Source: Platynereis dumerilii (lineage: Eukaryota; Annelida; Polychaeta; Phyllodocida; Nereididae). Taken from it: a stretch of DNA of 64,000 nt. The stretch covers positions 29,443,910-29,507,909 of the forward strand of contig JAPTHN010000004.1 of assembly GCA_026936325.1 (NCBI GenBank). The letters are read 5' to 3'. Shown here one piece after another: positions 12,879-23,476 of this stretch; the stretch's first letter is position 1; the number at the start of each line of letters is the position of its first letter. Under the pieces are notes generated by a model. That model was not told the DNA's origin. It worked only from the letters and a program-made list of their open reading frames with translations, and did no database searches. A program made the position numbers and the translations under genes.

Positions 12879-15800
12879 AAACGGTTGCCATAGCAACAAT
12901 CTCGAAGGAAGCTGCAAAGAATGTGACGTCATCACTTGGGGAGACCGGAAGTATAACCTGCCATCTGGAAGGAAACATGGAAGTTGGCCAGGAGCTCAAT
13001 ATTTTTAGGGTAGATATATATTGTGATCACATATTATTATTATGATAAATAAAATGTTGAGATCGTTTCTGACAGGGAACAGCCTGCTGGGCCATTAATT
13101 TTGAAATAAGAAAGCAATGACGAAGCAAATATTTCATCGACCTGACATTACTTTATTACTTTCTGTTATTGTTGCAGACCATGGCCCTTATGCAAATGAC
13201 ATTGAACTAATGGCTTGACTGTGATTTTTAAATTAAATAATGAGCAACTTTTGTCTTCAGACTGTATTCATAATTCAAAATTCTCATCTAACTGGTAAGC
13301 TGTGCTTGTTTTTAATAAAAAAATATTCACAACCCGCCCCCCCCCCTCCACCTCTTCAAATATTTCACTGTAAGCTGTGCTTGCTTTCAATAAATGTACA
13401 TTGACGTTACTTGATTACTTTTGTTATTGTTGCAGCTCGTGAATTCAACATGGGTGAAATTGAGTACCAACAAAGTCTCGTTGAATCCTAGGAAATATGT
13501 GTTTACGGGAGAATACGTCCTCACGATTCGCGATGTCTCATTTGAGGATGAGGGATGGTACCGCTGTGATGTGACATCATCTCATGTTGATCAATATATC
13601 AAAGTTATAGGTAAGCCTTGTATCAATTGAAGATTTAAGACTGTATCTACAGACTGGACAACAGACAAACTTTTGCAAGGAAACATGATAGTCTGACCAA
13701 ATTGTAACTTCTGGTCAATTCCATGGAAAGGGTACCATTTCTGCGATTTTTCAGATTGCATTGATACAAGATAATATTCAGCAATCTGATGCTTTTTACA
13801 GTCTGTCAATTTGTTATGCAAAAAGGGTGGACTGTTGCCTGTGAAAATGGCACTTCGTAAATCATAATATACTGATAATTTGTCATGATCCAAACAATAC
13901 TTTCAATGTTAATTTGATTCAAGGAGACTAATCCGGCTTGTTGGTGACAGGCAAATGAAAGGATTATGCATCTGAGTTTTAATCTAAAATCAAATGGCCT
14001 TCTATTGATCATGACTAATCAAACAGCCTATATTATTCCCTTGTTGAACGCAGAGAAGATGACACTTCATCAGCTGTTCTGACTCACAGAGTGCATTTTT
14101 CACAGTGAACAGGTCCACTCTTTTTGCATAACTAATGAACAGGCTGTAAAGCAACTCCAGTTACTCCACGTTTATCAAACATAGCATTTATTCAACATGT
14201 TCAATAGAAATCCTCAAGCAATCTTACTGATACTGTGTTACACATAAAGTGGAATGGATTTCTTGATAAACATGAGCTTCCACTCTACTCATGAAGTGTC
14301 CAAAAACCAACTTTATATAAAAGCATAAAGTTTATCTGGAGTTAACTTTCTATCATATGTCAAAGTTTGGGTAACCCTACTCCCCTGTCATGTGAGGGGT
14401 TGTATCGCGTTTCTGCACAAGCCTATGAATGGAAGGTTTTTGAGTCTTTTTATGAACTATAAAATTGCTATACACTGGAGACCTACACTACACAAGATCT
14501 ACCTTATACATATCTTTTTAACACACAAACTGAAATTTGAAAGCAGTAAGAAAAGAATTAATAACATCAAGGGGCTGATTTCACCACTATAGCTCAGACC
14601 AGGCTTAATTAGCATTCACCATCACTTAGGTGAATGATATTGATTTTGGTTGTATTATTATTATTATTTTTCTGCAACTTTTTTGGGGAATTTCAACATG
14701 AAAGTTACCGTATAGATAGTCCTAGATGAGTAGATTAATTTCCAAAAAAAATGTTTGACCTTGATCTAATTTTCAAGGTCACAGGTCACCTCAAAGTCAC
14801 TGTTTTTGGAGGGCTATCTCCTGAACTACTAAAGATAGAGACACCTGGTCTTCTCTGATAAGTTAATAGAGCTCTATATAGTCAACAACAAAAACCCAAG
14901 CTTCTTACATCAATTCAAGATTCATGGAGACAATGAGTCGTCTCAATGTGAAGTTGAACCTGTGCAAGCAAAGAACTTCAGCAGAGCAGACAATCTCTTT
15001 AGAAGTATTATGACCATGACACACTGAAGTTTTACAGCCTATCCATTAGTTTTGTAAAAAGAAACCTTTGGACCATTTCACTGTGAATAAAATCACTTTA
15101 TGACACATGATTGCCGATGCAGTTTCATCTTCTTTACATTCAACATAGGAAACATAGAGGCTTTTTGATTAGTCATGATCAAGAGAAGGCCATTTGATTT
15201 GTCATAACTGATTTTAGAATAAGAATCACATGCATAATCCTTTCGTTTGCCTACACCAACAAGCAGCATTAATCTCCTTAAATCAAATTAACATTGAAAG
15301 TATTGGGTATGATCACAAATCATCAGTACGATTACTCACAAAGTGCCATCTTCACAGTGCAAAAGTCCACTCTATTTGCATATCAAATTTACAGGCTGTA
15401 ATTAATAAAACTGCGGTATAGTTTAGTATCTATAGTCCTTTTCCGTGGGATCACATCCCTGCCTTCAAAATGCACCCGAAAGCACTTAGTATTAGGCTAC
15501 CATGTATTCCTAAATACAAACCTTTTTCTGGCATTCTCTCTCCTTCTTCATTACCGGTACTGTTTAACAATAGGTGGCATTCCCACAGCAGTTAGGGTTT
15601 CAGTATGGGTTTCAGGGTATCTGAGCAAGTGTATACATGTCTGTGCCCATGAAGAATGTAACACAAGGTAGTTTGGGGATTTCTCAAATCTGTTTTGTTT
15701 ATTTCGAGTTGTGCCAAACTTTTACAGCAGCTAATTTATCAAATAAACTATGGACACTTAAGAATCCCAGATAATACCAAAATGTATTTTTTCATTGAGG

Positions 15801-17327
15801 AATTACATACCTTATGCGAGCAATTTGTATCGTACCAGAATGTACATACATTAAACTGTCATAGTATCTATTTGGTAATGTGTTCAATTTTGTTGTATTG
15901 GTATATTTTCCACATGGAAATGAGAGAAATTTGACATACAATTTACCTATGTACATTTTATTGGACATCAAAATATCAAATATGATACAAATGTTATAAC
16001 ACATGTTATAACAAATGATGATTGAACTAGTGTAAACATTTTTTTTTAATAATTATTTTACTATCATCATAGACAACACTTTGATAGTTGCAGTAAGTCC
16101 TTATTCCATATTTTTAGAATGAGATCGTGAAAAATTAGAAATTTTTGCAAGAAGAAAAAAGAAAATTGGTAGTTTCAATATTCACCATCAAACCATGTCA
16201 TGCAAAACGGATGTTGAACTTATAGATGGAAGTTTAAAGTTTTATTCAAGGGTTATTTTACCCTCCCCCAGGACCCTCCCCTCCCTGACTTTAACCTCTG
16301 CCCCTAGTATCTGCCTCTTGAAAAACCATAGAATATTTTTGTAAAATCGGCTCCCTCCCCTCCTTTCAAAAGTTGCATGTCTGTCACATGCTATTTATGT
16401 CTCCTGATAAAGTCAAGCCATGAAGATAAGAAAGACATAAAAAGGGGTTCTGACTGACTATATGTGTAGTTTTGTGAATTCGGAGGGGAGGTTAGAAACA
16501 TTCATGTTGGCATGGAATCCCCAATGAAATGGTATTTACTATTTAGGTATTAAATAACACTCACTAGGCCAATATATGCGTAAAATATTGTCATTTTTAT
16601 AATAGTGTAAAATGTTCCAAAACATTTTTCAAATTATTCTCTCAATTATTGGCCATGCTGCTTTTAATTCTCAATAGAGAAATCTAAGGTAGGCTAATTA
16701 TGAAATGAGAATCTAAGTTCTCATTTCATAATTAGCCTACCGTTCTCTTTGACAGAAAATAAAATTAATTGCAGGGCCTATGTGATGGTAGAAAAAACAA
16801 CAAGTATTATTTTGTGGCCTTACATATAATAAATTATTCTAATTACATACAATATGCCATATGAAGCGAATTGAGCACAAGAGAGGTTTCAAAAATCTGT
16901 GCAGTGATGGTCTCAACATCAATGGTCGACAGCAGGAAATTAGGTCAAGTAGGTCCAACTGCTTATCAATGATTTAGTTTCAAATTTAACACAACATGAC
17001 ATATTCACCTAAAAGTTTCATAAAAATTCAATTGTCTCCAGTAGTATTCCCTGTACCTATAATTTTGATGGAATAGTTAATTATTAGCATTGACAAGCTA
17101 AATTAAATTATTTACATGTGATTCAGTAAATTTCAAAACAGACAACAAGGAAACTTAATTGCTATAAACTGATGATTATTTAACAGTGAGCAATTAATCT
17201 ACATGCCAATCAATGGCAATCATGTCATTGTTTTCTTATTACTATTATGTAATATCAACAATCTAACATAGACTTTTAAATTTGGTAGCTTTCAGTGTTG
17301 TCTGCCTTTTTACTATTCAGTGGATCA

Positions 17328-17373
<46 letters not shown>

Positions 17374-20300
17374 TTATCTGTCTATCTTTCTATCTATCCA
17401 TATATCTTTCTATCTATCCATATATCTATCAATCACATTTTTGATTTATTTTATCTTCCTACAGTCTACTGCTCTTGTCTTTCTATATATATATATCTGT
17501 CTTTTTTGAAACTGTCACATAAAGTTCTGCCTTTCATGCATTAAATATGAAATAAATATGAAAGTTACGGTAACACGACCAAAACTTTTTTAAGTGCTAC
17601 GCGAATTTCATGGCTGTGCCATTTACATATTACGCGCCATAATTAAGTCCCACATGTGTTTTCCTTTCTTATGGAATAGAAACACTCAAATGAATACCAG
17701 TAGCAGTCTTTTCCCAGAGTACAAGGCTGAATGACTAAATATGACAATTTCTATGTTTCTAAAAAGCATTCTATCATTGTGCCCTTGTACATATTTAATC
17801 TTTGTGTGATTCCCCATTCATCAACAGTGGAGGAACCTCAGTGTGTAGCACTTTGGGATTCCAATCGCTGGGTCCCAAATTCAATTCTGACTCAAAACCT
17901 AGAACTATGATGCATTAGCAGTTTCAGTCATCCTTTGCATCCTTTGCTGTATTGTCATATCCTCCTCATTTCATAATTAGCCTGCCGTATCCATAAATAC
18001 AAGGCGTTAAGCCCCAATCATCCATCTATATACAAAATGGAATTTTCGTTTTCTCTTTCAGACTTCAGTTCAGCCTCTCTTTCAATTTACTGGTCGTCTG
18101 CCACTGATGGAGGCCTCAAACCCGGGGCTCTGGTCACGATGACCTGTTACGTCACTTATTCGCGACCACCTGCGAGAATACGGTGGACAAAGAACAACAA
18201 TGATATCACGGACAGAGCGCATGTCTTCAAAAGCATCGCGGATGCTCATGGTAAGGTACAGTGGGTCCATGCACCTCCTTTAGCTATCTAGAGCCAAAAT
18301 TGTATCACTGCCATATCCCCCTATACGCCCCCCCCCCCTATAGTTTGGCGTAATTATACATAATACAGTCCTGATGTAACAAATGTGGCTCCTTGGTACA
18401 GTGGGTAGCATCCCCACCTTATACACATGAGGACGTGGGTTCGATCCCCGCTCCGGCCATGTCCAGATTATATATCACTATAATGATTGGTATTGGTATG
18501 ATTGCCGTTCAGTATGGTGAGAGCCGGTGAGCAGATTTATCTGGAATGGGCGCTATATAAAATCATACTATATTATTATATTTTTTATTTAACAACGAAC
18601 GAAGAGTGAAGTTGTGGATCTGTTGTGAAGATCCACGGACGATCAACAGCCGGGTGGCTGTTCCACATCCTTTAACAAAGCCCCTATCATCCTATTTAAC
18701 CAGTTGAGCTAAAGGGCTAACTCTCAAGCCAAAAATGCATAGGAGCAACATTTTATACCCAACCCGGGATACTATAACCCATCCATCCATTAGTTACTGA
18801 CAAAACTATTCTTCTCTTCCTTTTAGGTTATGGTGACACAACCAGTGTTCTAACATTCCAACTCACTCAGAGTGATGCAAGCGCCGTCTACCGGTGTGCG
18901 GCTGATGTAGGGGATTACAGTAACGCCCTCTATGATCAAATACTTATACAATCTGAAGGTAAGTAAAGTAGGCTATATGATATTGAAAAGAAAAAGAGAA
19001 ATTGCAGAAACAACAAAGTGTTATTTCACTGGTTCTTAATTTCATGTGAAGAAAAACTGCTTCATGTAGATAACTTGTTATTTTTACAAATTGTTATACA
19101 TCACTTCCAAAGAAAACATAACTATGTAAAAATACAAATCTGTCTTATTGTGAACATAACTCAAATGCGCATCCATTCTAGTTTTGTATTTGAGCAAGAT
19201 GTTAAAAACCAAAATTGATTAATATTTGCTCCTGGCCAATAGTGGTACACATTGTTTTAAATCGGTTATGCTAAGTTGCCTATATTATTTGAAATATTTC
19301 TTTGATGATTTTCAGAATTTTCAAGAGCTCCTACTGTGAGTACAACAAAAAACAATGAAGATTTTCAGCAGACAAATTTCATTACAGAACCCCCTAAGGA
19401 GAAGAATTGTAAGTGCAGAATTATTGAGTGAAATAGAGTTTTAAATTAAGCTATAAGGGGCTTGGAGTTTTCCTCGGTGGGAATTATTTATTTCAAGCGT
19501 GCAAAGTCCTCGAATATTCATTCCAAATCAAGCAACACCTTCAAGAAGGAAGACTGAGAAATACCCCAATCAGAAATATTTTTTGGATATTATGGATAAT
19601 AAATGGTCTTCCCCTAACATTTGAAAATTTAAAAGTAGAACAAAAAGAATTAACATTTGTCTGGTTTTTACACATGTAGGCTAGAGAAGACAGGAGTCAT
19701 GAAGTGAAGATATTGTTTAATCTGAAAGGTGACAGGATGGAGAGGTGTGGGACTTAGGCCAGACATAATTTTTATTGGATTTTTAGCTTCTCGGATTGAC
19801 TGACCCAACCAATTTTTCTGCCTAAGGAAAACAATAGACCGTACCCACAATTTTTCTGAAATTGAGAATATAAAAATTGAGATTTCAGTTTCTTCTCTTT
19901 TCTTCCCGCTGACCAATCCTAGAAAAAGTGTCTCGAGAAAATCAGAGAAGCTAAAGATCAACTATGTCTGTCCTCAGTTCTCACAAAACCAGTTTGACGC
20001 TACTTTTATTCGCCAGGAAAGATTTCTTGAAATGTAACAAAACAGCCGGTTTTTTTATGGTATTAAGTACTATTTGTTTACATTTTCAAGGTATTCATTT
20101 TTCATATATATGTGTGAATTTGTCTGTCAGAATATGCTACAGATGATTTCATAATTGTAGACACTGAGACTGAATGTGAATTTTTATGTAGGAAATGTAT
20201 TCTATTGGGAAAAGTGACGTAAAAAAATCTATGAAATCACTTCTCCCCACAGAATAACATGTCCTAGAAAAAAATCACATTCAGTGTCAGTGTCTACAAA

Positions 20301-20565
20301 TATGAAATCTTCTGTAAAATTTGACTGTACTGTCCCTTTTGAGCATCTGTTGAATGTGATGACCATGTAGCTTTAATTTAATGTCACTGACCTTCCTCTT
20401 CCAGCTCAACCTGCCAAGGAAAATTCTCCAAAACCAAAAGAGGGATCAAAAAACAAAACTTCCGCAGAAGCAGTATTATCAACGTCAAAGGCCGAAATTA
20501 TTTCAGCTCGTTTTATCTTCCTCATCATTCCTTTGTTTTTTGCCACTTCAATGTGTGTTGGTTAA
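12879..20565 (+). CDS. Two-domain immunoglobulin-superfamily cell-surface protein, probably GPI-anchored
   Basis: Six exons with GT/AG borders: 12879-13009, 13436-13610, 18062-18250, 18827-18958, 19316-19408, 20405-20565. Together they read through as about 293 residues. Exons 1-2 form a V-type Ig domain (Cys in SITCHLEG; DEGWYRC) split by a phase-0 intron. The usual core Trp after the first Cys seems replaced by Ile/Phe (NIFR). Exons 3-4 form a second Ig domain (MTC, IRW, AVYRC). All later introns are phase 1. Exon 5 is a stalk; exon 6 is Lys/Ser-rich and ends in a hydrophobic run (ARFIFLIIPLFFATSMCVG) with no cytoplasmic tail, as in GPI-signal sequences. N-glycosylation sequons NVT, NST and NKT are present. 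A signal-peptide exon is either upstream and unseen, or an ATG at 12842 inside a MITE end supplies it (MFRCNVILILFTETVAIA), giving 305 residues. Ligand and role are unknown; adhesion or immune recognition is inference. Confidence 0.82.
13820..14150 (-). repeat. Partial relative of MITE C (intron 2 of the Ig gene)
   Basis: Shares CACTGTGAAAATGGCACTT-like ends and the internal TTTGATTAGTCATGATCAA stretch (seen here inverted) with the element at 7569-12852. Confidence 0.6.
15065..15400 (+). repeat. Second partial relative of MITE C
   Basis: Colinear with 7590-7810 plus 12168-12840, i.e. MITE C without its hAT insertion. This confirms that the hAT copy landed in a pre-existing repeat. Confidence 0.65.
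15421..17320. other. Intronic sequence, no further exon seen
   Basis: AT-rich part of the 4.4-kb intron of the Ig gene. It holds an almost perfect 53-bp hairpin at 16689-16741 (GGTAGGCTAATTATGAAATG and its inverse). Half of that hairpin recurs at about 17965-17990. Confidence 0.6.
17325..17440. repeat. TATC microsatellite
   Basis: About 25 TCTA/TATC units, degrading toward 17440. Confidence 0.9.
18384..18590 (+). mobile_element. tRNA-derived SINE
   Basis: Has an A-box-like TGGTACAGTGGG and a B-box GGTTCGATCCC at tRNA spacing, then an unrelated body ending GGGCGCTATATAAAATCA and ATT repeats. The acceptor stem does not pair, so this is a SINE head, not a functional tRNA. Confidence 0.75.
18595..18790 (-). 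mobile_element. tRNA-related SINE, reverse orientation
   Basis: On the minus strand it reads CCCTTTAGCTCAACTGG preceded by a GGGTTGGGTATAA region. This matches the repeat at 21806-22143. Confidence 0.6.
19733..19965. mobile_element. MITE with TTAGGCCAGAC ends
   Basis: Begins TTAGGCCAGACATAATTTTT and shares internal CCCAACCAATTTTTCTGCC and AGAAAAAGTGTCTCGAGAA-like blocks with the MITE inside both 3.6-kb composite elements (43253-43460 and 52074-52281), in inverted order. It lies in intron 5 of the Ig gene. Confidence 0.55.
20140..20314. mobile_element. Short palindromic MITE, copy 1
   Basis: 175 bp, TA-flanked, ends CAGATGATTTCATAATTGTA and its inverse. The whole element is an imperfect palindrome. 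A sister copy is at 25172-25347 and a worn one near 60530-60600. Located in intron 5 of the Ig gene. Confidence 0.8.
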
Positions 20566-20578
20566 AGACTAAATATTT

Positions 20579-20584
20579 ATTAAA
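20579..20584 (+). terminator. Candidate polyadenylation signal of the Ig gene
   Basis: ATTAAA 14 bp after the stop codon. A second ATTAAA follows about 50 bp later. No AATAAA is seen nearby. Confidence 0.4.
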
Positions 20585-20689
20585 TTGAACTAATTGTATA
20601 CCATTGGTGCTATGTATATTTATACTGAAATGTATTAAACTATGGAAGGTTGTCACTCCAGTAAAAAATGGATGAGGCTCTGGATGGTA

Positions 20690-21528
20690 CAGTATCCCCA
20701 GTAAATGAGTACACCCCTGCGACTCCTCGACTAATTTGCTCAGAGCTCGACACCCAAGTGAAACAATCCACCAAATTCATGATATGATGTAGCCTAGACC
20801 TGGTAGAATGTCCATGTAAACTTTCAAGGCAATGCAAATTATTATTTGTAACTGACGAGTATTAATATGCAAAAGTGCCACCAAATAAGTGGGTACACCC
20901 AATGCAATACAGGCATTGGAATGACCTGAGAAATGAGTTATATTTGCATACAAGTGGCATTAAAAACTTTTTATTTTGGAGAATTGCATCTTCGGTGTAA
21001 ATTACATCACATCAACTAAGTTTATGACAAAGGACAACCAATTTCTACTGCCAAATTACGAGTTGCAGAGTATGCAACAAATTCTGATGCCTAGGAATCT
21101 CTCTCCCCATTGAAATAGCATTGCTGATTTGGGATGACTACCTGTGGAAATGTTTGCCACTCAACAGCATCTACAGTGGCTACTTGAATTTCCTGCGTTT
21201 TACGTGATCTTAAGTTGATGTCATCTATTTTATAAAGACATGCTTTTTACAAAATTTCCATTATGTTAGCACACAAAACTTTCCAATTTCTAGATCACTC
21301 CCATGTATATTTCCCATTGGGTGTACTCACTTATTTTGCAGCACTTTTTTTTTAAACGCTCACACCTTACAAATAAGTAAGTCTGTGCCATTGAAACTTT
21401 TCATACACATTTTCTTAGGTCCCGGGGATATCATATGCTGGTTAAGTTGGATTACTTAAGTTAGTTCCTGACTTATTAGCAAATTAGTCAATATGTCGCT
21501 AGGGTGTACTCATTTACTGGGGATACTG
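20690..21528. mobile_element. TA-flanked MITE with CAGTATCCCC ends
   Basis: 839 bp with about 27-bp inverted ends CAGTATCCCCAGTAAATGAG, flanked by TA (20688-20689 and 21529-21530), as in Tc1/mariner insertions. Further in, a GTGGGTACACCCAATG block and its inverse form an inner inverted pair. No transposase frame. Confidence 0.85.
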
Positions 21529-21805
21529 TAATTGGGAACAGGGAATTGAAGAGTGGAAACGACAGAAATGACAGGGAGGTCAAAAGTGATCAGCCAAGAG
21601 AGACCCTTGGAGGGACAGGACCAGGGGGACACAAAAACCCCATGCAGAGCCTCATTAATAGGGTGATTACATTAAACTTGAGTGTTTAAAATTTGGAAGT
21701 TTTCAAATTTCTGAATACATGTATGTGCAACTGACATTTTCATAAAGTGGCAACCTACTTCTGTTTCAAATTTTCTTGTATTGTAATGATTTTGACAAAT
21801 CAAAA

Positions 21806-22143
21806 TATAGTATAGTGGGTTGGGTATAATAGGTTGCTCCTAAGCACTTGGCTTGGGGGCCGGCCCTTTAGCTCAACTGGTTTGATAGCGGACCTTTAGA
21901 GGGGAAAGTGTTATATGGTGCATCGGCCTGAGGCTACACAGAGGTAGCTGGTTCGAATCCCGGTCGTGGTGGCAGGTGGCATTGAGGTGAGATTGTTGAC
22001 TGGAGTGTGTCAAAATCTCAGGGAAGTTGGGGGATATAGTATAGTGGGTTGGGTATAATAGGTTGCTCCTAAGCACTTGGCTTGGGGGCCGGCCCTTTAG
22101 CTCAACTGGTTTGATAGCGGACCTTTAGAGGGGAAAGTGTTAT
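21806..22143 (+). mobile_element. tRNA-related SINE with an internal tandem duplication
   Basis: A stretch of about 108 bp (TATAGTGGGTTGGGTATAAT to GGGGAAAGTGTTAT) occurs twice, at 21806-21914 and 22036-22143. Between the copies lies TAGCTGGTTCGAATCCCGG, a B-box-like sequence; TTTAGCTCAACTGG is the A-box-like part. This looks like a tandemly duplicated SINE, not a tRNA gene. Confidence 0.65.
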
Positions 22144-22964
22144 AAAAACATATCAGACGGTGATGCAGCTGTGCTTTGAAAAATATATGCAAGGTTATGC
22201 TTGCAGTGTACATATTTGAATATGATGATTCAAGAAAATAATTTGATTCGTATATGTTAATGTATCATGATATTGTTAACAGTATATTTTTTCTATTGAT
22301 GAAATTCCATGCTTTTTCTCTTATTATAAAAGCGTTTTTAGTTTGTTGCTGAAAAGTCCATTTGAAAAATTACCCCGTTTGAGAAGATTTATCATTATCA
22401 AGGTGTTTTACACATACTCCTAACTTTTTAATAAACTACAAATATGGTAATAAGTGACTTTCAATTTTTTCCTTGTATGAGTTGAATACATTGTAACAAA
22501 CAAATACTATCCTGATAAACATAGGCCTACTCACTGGTGACTAAGAAATTAGCTTCTGTTTTACGACAGTTAATTTTTGGTTCATTGGGTAACTGAACAT
22601 GGGGCACATTGAGAGGCACTTTATATGGTAGAACATAAGTATCCCAGTCAACTGAATACCATTGAACTGTACAGGCCACAGTGAATTGAGGCACCTGGGA
22701 TTACCATGTTTGTGAACAAATGTGTGGCAGAGCACTGAGAGTTATTTATATTGATGACCGCACTGAGACAAATTTACGGCAATCATTTTGAACCACTAAA
22801 AGTTATTGATCATTGCCGCCACAAGGTGCTTTTGCATCATAGTTTGTCTCAGGTACTTCATAATATTCATCATCTTGTAAGCACAGTGTCAAAATACCTT
22901 TTTATTGATGTTCCAATGTGACTGGGGGTTTGGGCAGATTGGGAAAGTTAAAAGGTAAAGGGAC

Positions 22965-23148
22965 TTTTATTTAACGTGGGTAGCCAAGCTAAGTCAGCGA
23001 CTTGTTTCCAATTGGGCCCACGGTGCCTCCAATTTACGTCTGATGCAAATGACGATGTCGTGGAATGACATGATGGCCAGCCTGGGGATTGAACCCGGGT
23101 CCCTCGCTTGTGAGGCGAACGCTCTACTGACTGAGCTACAGTGTATCT
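22965..23148 (-). mobile_element. tRNA-derived SINE, reverse orientation
   Basis: The minus strand reads TAGCTCAGTCAGTAGAGCG ... GGGTTCAATCCCC: A and B boxes at tRNA spacing, with an anticodon-loop-like CTCACAA. The tail runs on into non-tRNA sequence, so a SINE is favoured over a functional tRNA. Confidence 0.7.
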
Positions 23149-23476
23149 GGACTGACTAGTTACAGTCAAGTAAAATTAGTGTATGTTCAAAATGTCACAA
23201 TTAATGTGCCCGGTTCCTCCAGCATCAAATTGGAGGTCTTCCTGGTCAAGAGCCTATAAGTTAAATATGACAAACTTGCATGTATGATGAACAACTGTTC
23301 TTGATTCCTTTGATACAATGCATGCAATTATTGCAAATAACTGAAGCACTTCTTTACAATATTCAATTTTACTCGTTGCCAATTATTTATGCAGTTTGTT
23401 AATCACAATTGGCGACCCGGTATACTTCTATGATTTACTTGAAATTTGTCAACTGCTTTCAACCCAACGAGTTCTT

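Noticed and set aside
18384-23148. Functional tRNA genes
   Set aside because: A and B boxes are present but the acceptor stems do not pair and the tails are SINE-like; two copies are tandemly duplicated.
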